Below are positions 57,788 through 64,000 of a DNA stretch of 64,000 nucleotides, piece by piece. The notes beneath the pieces were generated by a model. The model did no database searches. It worked only from the letters and a program-made list of their open reading frames with translations, and was not told where the DNA came from. The position numbers and the translations under genes are program-made. This DNA comes from Zanthoxylum bungeanum (lineage: Eukaryota > Streptophyta > Magnoliopsida > Sapindales > Rutaceae): the NCBI GenBank assembly GCA_019454045.1, contig SKCR01006527.1:186001-250000 (forward strand), written 5' to 3'. Position 1 is the stretch's first letter. Each line of letters starts with the position of its first letter.

Positions 57788-59336
57788 TCATTTGGCCGCT
57801 GAATATGAAACTCCACTGATCTCCGATCCTCCTGAAATGAAATTCACTGTGTTGTCGATTGGTGGAGGTGGAATTGGTGCCTCTTCATGTCCATCCCTCT
57901 CACTTCTCTGAGCGAAGGTAGCTTTCCCTTTTTCTGTAAGTAAATCCCTTAGAAACCCCTTGTTCAGCAGCTCGAGGACTTCTAATCTTAATGCCACACA
58001 TTCAGCCGTTGTATGGCCGTAGTCTCGATGGAATTCACACCATTTACTTGTGTCTTTCTTTTTGAAGCTTTCTCTGTTGCGTGGAGGCCATCTTACTTCA
58101 TTTCCCATCTTTTTTAGTACCAAAACTAATTCTCCTGGAGAAATAGAAAAATTGTAATCTGGGAGTCTTGGCTTTTCCACTAGAACTCCTTCCTGGGCTT
58201 TGTATGGCAGAGGTCTTCGATCAAAGTCTCTTCGGAGGGGCTGATGTTCTTTCCTTGGGTGACTCCTCTTCTCTGAATGATGTCTGGGTATCATTCTTGC
58301 AAATTCTTTATGTCGTTTGGAAGTGTGAAGCGTTCTTTCATTCTGCACATTGGAGGAATTATCTTTCCTTTTATTCCTCTTGTCTTCTTCCCATCTGATT
58401 TCGACTTGAGCTCGTGCCATGGCCTGGTCCATCGTGTAGCATCGAAATTTGGTTAACTTTTTATAGAGTCCGCTATCACAAAGTAACCCGTTTCTGAAAG
58501 CTTCCACAGCTGTCTGCTGATGTAGATCTGGAATTGTTATCCTCTCCTTGTTGAAGCGGGCCACGTAGCTTCGCAAGGATTCTCCCCTCCGTTGTTGGAT
58601 GGTACTAAGGTCGTCAGTAGTTTTTTCGAGTTTGCAAGAGCTGGCGAAATGCTCCACAAATTTGTCTGCTAACTGTTGATAGGACTTGATGGATCTGTAT
58701 GGTAGGTTGATGAACCACGTAAGGGCAGGGCCTCCCAAAGTTTCTCCAAATCCTCTGCACATACCTGCTTCCCATTGAAGAGGAGCTAAGCCAGTTGACA
58801 TCATTTTGTATTTGTAATGGATGACATGGTCGTCTAGGTCAGTGGATCCATCGTATAGTTTCATGTCTGGTGGGCTGAACTTCTGTGGTAACTCAACGGA
58901 TGTGATGTTTTCCGTGAAGGGGGTGTCTGAAATGGTTCCAGCTCTGCTCTTCTTTATTGGTAGTTTCACTCCTGGTAGGCTGGACATAATCGCTTCTTTA
59001 AATTCCTTCATTTCCCTTTCTCATAGCGATGGCAACTTGTTGAGCTTGGTTGATGGGAGAATTTGGCAGGTCCCTCTGGTCTTCATCATTTGATGGAATG
59101 TTATCTGTTGTTTCGTTAAATGCTCCCAAGAGATTAGCTGGAGTGATACGGTTATTGGGTTGATCTGAGATATCATGATGTCGGGATGGTGATGAAACTA
59201 ACTCCAACTGTTTCTGAAGGTTCGTGTTGGAATTACGTATGATTAGATTTTCTTCTTCCAAAGCTTTCAATATTTCATGTAGCATGGCCAGTTGTGATGC
59301 CACTGGATCAGGTGTCTGTTCATTGCTTGAAGCCAT
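57788..59336 (-). pseudogene. G3 gag
   Basis: The ATG at 59336 (MASSNEQTPDPVASQLAMLH) starts an N-terminal coiled coil. One frameshift near 59005 joins it to a 407-codon frame. That frame contains the retrotransposon gag domain (FSPPDMKLYDGSTDLDDHV, GPALTWFINLPYRSIKSY, RRGESLRSYVARFNKE, AVEAFRNGL) and a CX2HX4HX4C variant knuckle CEFHRDYGHTTAEC, common in Tat-type gag. It is the best-conserved G3 gene, disabled only by the single shift. Confidence 0.88.
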
Positions 59337-59397
59337 GAGTGACTAAGCTGTGAATGTTGGTAGAATACAAAATCTTCGTCTGCAAATTATCGCTAGG

Positions 59398-59415
59398 GCC
59401 CCACGGTGGGCGCCA
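59398..59415 (-). other. primer-binding site of G3
   Basis: The minus strand reads TGGCGCCCACCGTGGGGC, three bases after the LTR's terminal CA. This TGGCGCCCACCGTGGGG form is common in Tat-group elements. I do not assign the tRNA with certainty. Confidence 0.7.
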
Positions 59416-59418
59416 AAT

Positions 59419-60032
59419 TGTGGATGCTGGAATTCGGCCGAGGTCCACAATCAGAATTTGTAAATTGGGGCACTAGCGATCCTGCAAAACAAAGAAGAAT
59501 GAATGGGAGTAGACTGCCCACCGGTGTGGTAGGTACCGGGGACACTCCGACGCCCAAGTCAGTAGTATGAAATGATCAGTAAATATGTAAATAAGTGAAG
59601 TTGAGGTTTATTTTTGCCTCAACTTTATTTGGATGGCCGTGAGGGCGATGACAAATGCTTTTAGAAATGGGAAATAGAACCAGTATAAATGTCTCAGACT
59701 TGGATGAAAGAAGTGAAGTTCTGCCCTTATTTCTCGAATTTCGTTCCTATTTATAGATGAAAATTATCATCATTGGCAGCTGGCGTAAGTCCCACCACGT
59801 GCCTTATGCATTTGATAGAAAGTCTGAGCAGGTGGGAATAAGTTTTGTGTCGGGCAAAGTAGGAGAAGAGTAGTTGATATAATTAGGGGGTTTTGTATTT
59901 AAGCTTATGACTTAGTTGTAATACAATAATACAGAAATCTTTTGGGCCTAGTATTTATTTTCGGGCTTTGTATACTATATGGGCTTTAAGGTAAAAGACG
60001 GTTTTATCATTGGCCCAATTTTGGTCCAAACA
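59419..60032 (-). repeat. 5' LTR of G3
   Basis: Pairs with 34400-35014. On the minus strand it starts TGTTTGGACC and ends CAGCATCCACA. The TATA box CTATAAATAGG lies near 59748-59758. The next bases outward, GTACA, correspond to the GGTAC duplication at the left end. Confidence 0.9.
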
Positions 60033-60037
60033 GTACA

Positions 60038-62512
60038 GAGTCACTTAACTTTATAAGTTAATAGACACACTAAAACATAAATAATACACAGATTTTAATG
60101 CATTGTTGATTGTCTTTTAACATATTAAAATGTGTGTTTTCTCAATATTTAATATATCTATTAATTTAATAAGTTAAGATATATCACATTGGATCCTCAT
60201 TAATACACACACATTTCATTTTTCTTCAAATACATATAATAAGCTATATTTACGGCCTAACTAGTATGATCCCTTGACTTGACGACCCACAAATATCGAC
60301 TTGCGTTGGTTCTCGCATTCAAATTTTAAGTTTCGAAATCATGTTTGCCTTGACTCGACCCTACTTGACCTACCAACATCCATAATATAGAAAAATGATA
60401 TCCAACTATCATGCTAATTGTCATACTGACACCTTAGTCTCTATAATTTTGAAAATACATCCATGCCATTAAATAATATCTATTAATTTAGAGTAAATTC
60501 TCATTCGATTAGTGTTAAATAATTTGAATATCCGAAATTTGTCTAAAGATGATAAAATCTTATTGTAAAATTAGATGAAAAGTTACTCAATTAATTAAAA
60601 ATATTGAACAAAACTTATATTTTCTAAGATTATATGGACTGAATATGATATTATATTTCCAAAATGACATATATTAAAACATATAGGATAATTATGTGTG
60701 ATTTCCACTTTTAAATTGACCATAACAATATAAAAGCATGCAACTTGCATAACTATTTCTCTTATATGAGATAAATTAACAATTTAGGTACCCTGATGTT
60801 ATTAGCCATAACGAAGGATTTGGATTTATATCCGAAGTATAGGAACGAAGAACACCGTATTTTTTTTAAGGCATTAACTTGTTTTATTTTTTCGGATAAT
60901 TAAATTGGGATATCCTCAAAATATTCTTTCACATATAATTAAAATTTAAACTTCAATTGTGTGTGAAAAAAAAGGAAAAAAAAAAGTAAAAGAAAGTTTA
61001 TCTTGAAGCAAAATTTGGATGGTAAAAATTGGCAATTGCAAGCTGAAAGCTCAAAATTTCAGATCGAAGAAACGTTTTATTACAATGACTTGAAAGCGGC
61101 GAAGTAAAGAGACATTTGGGTTACTTTCTGGTGTGTGCCAATGACAGATACCAACTTGAATGCTAAGTGACAAAATACAATTCATAAAGGCAATCAGTGG
61201 ACCCCATTTCAATCTAAGCCACTTGATATTTTCAACTCAACAATCATGTGGCTGATATTCGACTTCGCATCTTAACGATTCTCCCAATAGCACCTTTCAC
61301 ATTTAAGTCTAGGTTTAAGTTCGGGATAATATCTTTATAAAAATTTGGGACAATAATGATTTATTAACGTATCTATAGAGCTTTTTCTAATATTCCAATT
61401 AAAATGCTATTTGTCATAAATCAATAATTTTGTTTAGTTATTATTAACCTATTGTGTTTATTTTTAAATTATTTTTTTTTTTTGAAGAAGTGAGCCAAAT
61501 TTTAATATATATATATATATTATTTTCATCAAAAGTTGAAAATAAACATGATAAATTAGTTTTTTTTTTTTTTTTGAAAACAACATGATAAATGAGTTGA
61601 TTTATTTATTTTCGGCAAAAAAGTTGCTCAATTCTTTGTACAAAAAGCTACATAAATAATTCTTATAATATATAATTCTTTTCTAACAGCTAATGATCTG
61701 AATTTTTAACAAATATTGGCGTCCATATTTGATCATTTTTACATGTAAAAGTTTGCTATTTGTGTAGAAAATCTCACAAATAATAAAATCAGAAAACTCT
61801 CAATCAATTAAAGCAAAGAGTTTTCTATTATTATTTAATTAACAAAAAATCGATCACTTTCTCTAGCAATTCTCTTATTATTTATAACATTATTATAAGA
61901 AAATTACCACTAATTGCCATTAAATTCCATTTACATTCCTTATTAACTAGCTCAATCACTTTCTCTGACAATCCTCATTGTAGTGCATTTGGCCACGTGT
62001 CAAATGTTTGATTTTCTACCAAACACTAATGTATTAATAATATTTAGTTAGTGAAAAATTAATACAAGTTTTATTTACCTAAAAACATAAATTTGAATAA
62101 TATCTTACTTTTATTTTTGACAATGAAAATTAATAAGAAGTCCTTGGTTTTTAGGTAGTTTTATTTAGTTGATTGCCCGAATTTAAAATTTGGAAGAGTA
62201 GAATTCAAAAAATTAATGTAATTTTGGCCAATCCTATATTTAAGAAAATAAAAAATAACATGAAATTTGGAAAATAAAAAAAAAATATATATATATATAT
62301 AATTTTGAAAAATAATAATTAAATAATGGTGTATAAAAATTGCAAATCAACAGCAGTTAAATTGTATTGATAAAAACTTATATTATAGAACTGTCACATC
62401 AGTATGTGACACGTGTCTTAATTATTTTGAAAATAATCAATCAAATCAGAAAAATTAATAATTAAGACACATATCACTAACTGATTGGATGATTTTATAA
62501 CACTTGTCCTCA
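60038..62512. other. AT-rich intergenic DNA, nothing recognised
   Basis: Homopolymer and (AT)n tracts (about 61507, 62286). No supported gene, RNA or element border. Confidence 0.6.
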
Positions 62513-62521
62513 TAATTTTTT

Positions 62522-62961
62522 GACAAAAATACAAAACTGACCTTCTAACTTTCATGTTTTGTCAATTTAGTTCTGTAACTTTCAATTTTGTCAATTCAGT
62601 CATCTAACTTTCAATTTTTGTCAATTCAAGACTCCGTTACAAATTCGCCGTTATTGTTGCCAAAACGACGCCGTTTTCAATTTTTTTTTCGGAATTAAAA
62701 ATAAAAATCTAAAAAAAAAAGAGAGAAGGGGAACGATCTTCTCCCCTTCTCAGAGAAGGGGAATTTTTGTTTTTAATTCCGAAAAAAAAAATAAAAAAAT
62801 AAAAGAAAATGACGTCGTTTTGGCAACAATAACGGCGAATTTGTAACGGAGTCTTGAATTGAAAAAAATTGAAAGTTAGAGGACTGAATTGACAAAACTA
62901 AAAGTTACAGGACTGAATTGACAAAACATGAAAGTTAGAGGGTTAGTTTTGTAATTTTGCC
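62522..62961. mobile_element. MULE-like foldback MITE B, 440 bp
   Basis: It has the same TIR family as the 17753 element (CTAACTTTCATG, GTCAATTCA phrases). The perfect 9 bp target duplication TAATTTTTT lies at 62513-62521 and 62962-62970. The arms extend nearly to the centre (ACAAATTCGCCGTTATTGTT with its complement, then TTTTTAATTCCGAAAAA), so the whole element can fold into one hairpin with a short loop near GAAGGGGAACGATCTTC. No coding. Confidence 0.88.
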
Positions 62962-62970
62962 TAATTTTTT

Positions 62971-63473
62971 TTATCAACGGTAACAATAGGTCAGTAAATT
63001 TATAATCAATATGTTGACCATCGACAATTAGTTAAAAAGTCAACATACTGAACCGTCGGCCGTAGCAACTGGCAACACAACGTCTAAAATTTAAAATACA
63101 GCTAAAATTGGTGGGAAAGCAATAAGAAAGGGGCAAAAAAGTAAATTGAGAAACTGTCGGCCTATATAACTATGGTTAAATAAACCGGAGTCTCAGGTTG
63201 GGACCCTGTGAGTACGGATCGCACGTGAGAGCAATGTAGCGTCGGTGACTCGGTGCGAGTTATCCCCGAGTTGTACAATTTTAATAGTTTCATTTCATTG
63301 ATAGAGAGAGGACATTAAAAAAAAAACAAAAAAACAAAAAATTAAATATTAAATAAAAAAGATTCAAAGAAAGGAAAGGAGATTTGAGATATATATATAC
63401 ACACACACATATATGGGGGAAAATGGAAACCAGAATTTAACAGCAATGAGGCTTTGAATTGAGAGAGAGAGAT
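62971..63473 (+). promoter_or_regulatory. promoter and 5' UTR of the gene at 63474
   Basis: A possible TATA box CCTATATAAC near 63160, then a leader with (AT)n/(AC)n (about 63389-63414) and a GAGAGAGAGA tract just before the ATG. MITE B ends about 500 bp upstream of the ATG. Confidence 0.4.
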
Positions 63474-63536
63474 ATGGCAGATTCTTCAAGCGATTCGGTT
63501 TCCATTGACATGGAGACTCCTTCTCCTAGTGGCAAG
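63474..63536 (+). CDS. first coding exon of a host gene, possibly NDL (N-myc downregulated-like)
   Basis: The ATG at 63474 encodes 21 codons, MADSSSDSVSIDMETPSPSG then K, ending exactly at a donor (GGCAAG|GTACCT). The rest of the gene lies beyond the first intron, which fills the remainder of the window (poly-T near 63960). From memory, plant NDL proteins (NDR family, alpha/beta-hydrolase fold, G-protein beta partners) start with a similar MADSS..SVSIDME...GGK sequence with a junction after the Lys. The call rests on 21 residues only and is tentative. No downstream exon is visible to confirm it. Confidence 0.4.
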
Positions 63537-64000
63537 GTACCTGCATTTCTGTTTTTATTTTATTTTATTTTAATGGAAAGTTGTTTGGCTGCTGAGAAAA
63601 TGCAGGAAATGAGAGAATTTATTACCTTTTGAGGATTTATTTTATCGGTTAATTTTCTTTTCATTTGTTGGAGTGTAGGTGTGATAACATGTTCAATAAG
63701 TTTTGACTTATTTACAATGTAAAAGTTATGAATTGTTAAGTTTTTGTTTTTGTATGTGTAATTTTTTATGCCACAAATAGTTCAGAGATTTTATTTTTGT
63801 TTATTTATCGTGGTTGTAAGAGATTATATACACGATATTTTGCTTATTATTTTGAATTTGTCGTGAATGGATCAAAATATGGCATTTGCTTTCAAATTAT
63901 GGCTACTTGTAACCTCTTTATCAGCTATTGGATTATATCAGGGTTTGTTTGTTTGTTTGCTTTTTTTTTTTTTTTTTTTTTGAATTTTAATATCTGAAAT

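Larger units (their letters stand above)
34400..60032 (-). mobile_element. Tat-type Ty3/gypsy element G3, complete but with two nested insertions
   Basis: Read on the minus strand: 5' LTR (60032-59419), PBS, gag, PR, RT, two RNase H domains, integrase, antisense ORF (plus strand), 3' UTR repeats, PPT, 3' LTR (35014-34400). The LTR pair is nearly identical by eye. Flanks are GGTAC|TG at the left and CA|GTACA at the right, so the target duplication is GGTAC with one base lost or misread. Removing G4 (38425-50908) and the solo LTR (51869-55016) leaves roughly 10 kb, a normal Tat-type size. Confidence 0.85.

Noticed and set aside
63797..63997. 66-codon ORF at the right edge
   Set aside because: Sits in the first intron of the 63474 gene, is AT-rich and ends in a poly-T tract; not a credible exon.

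Overview
This is a transposon-dense stretch of nuclear DNA from a flowering plant, almost certainly a dicot. The signs are AT-rich intergenic DNA, GT-AG introns, Ty1/copia and Ty3/gypsy LTR retrotransposons of plant lineages (Tat-type with antisense ORFs, Athila-type), MULE and hAT non-autonomous elements, and plant-style single-copy genes. Only two host loci are visible. One is a complete multi-exon gene of unknown function (19669-23066, +). The other is the first exon of a gene running off the right edge (63474 onward, +), tentatively an N-myc-downregulated-like (NDL) gene.

Layout. 1-5378: 5' part of a Ty1/copia element on the minus strand (gag, zinc knuckle, protease, a 2.2 kb leader and a 1.9 kb LTR), inserted into a Tat-type Ty3/gypsy element (G1, +). 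G1 runs 5379-13838 with decayed pol, a long antisense gene (9322-12808, -) encoding a plant mobile domain (PMD) protein with an intron and its own TATA box, and a 569 bp 3' LTR. 15.0-19.4 kb: a MULE transposase remnant, a hAT MITE with a perfect 8 bp target duplication, a tRNA-derived SINE and two long-TIR MULE-like elements. The second of these (18636-19420) carries a host-gene fragment and lies about 240 bp upstream of the unknown gene's ATG. 23.8-25.5 kb: hAT-like debris. 25.5-29.9 kb: 5'-truncated Tat-type element G2 (+) with an antisense ORF of the PF04195 type, an array of about 17 copies of a 111-112 bp repeat, and a 3' LTR. 34400-60032: Tat-type element G3 (-), carrying two nested insertions: a complete Athila-like element G4 (38425-50908, +, target duplication GACGT) and a 3.1 kb solo LTR (51869-55016, target duplication CATGC).

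The most notable object is G4. Where Athila elements normally carry an env-like ORF, behind a splice acceptor, it holds two host-derived coding segments: an unrecognised cysteine-cluster protein and an intronless LOG-type (cytokinin riboside 5'-monophosphate phosphoribohydrolase) gene. The LOG copy ends in a basic patch and an LxLxL motif resembling an EAR repressor motif. Part of the cysteine-cluster gene also occurs in the MULE-like element upstream of the unknown host gene, so two unrelated transposon classes carry pieces of the same gene.

All retrotransposon genes show frameshifts or stops. Many differences, including those between the two G4 LTRs and one within the host gene, are single-base indels, so uncorrected sequencing error may contribute. 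All family assignments come from motif reading, not database searches.
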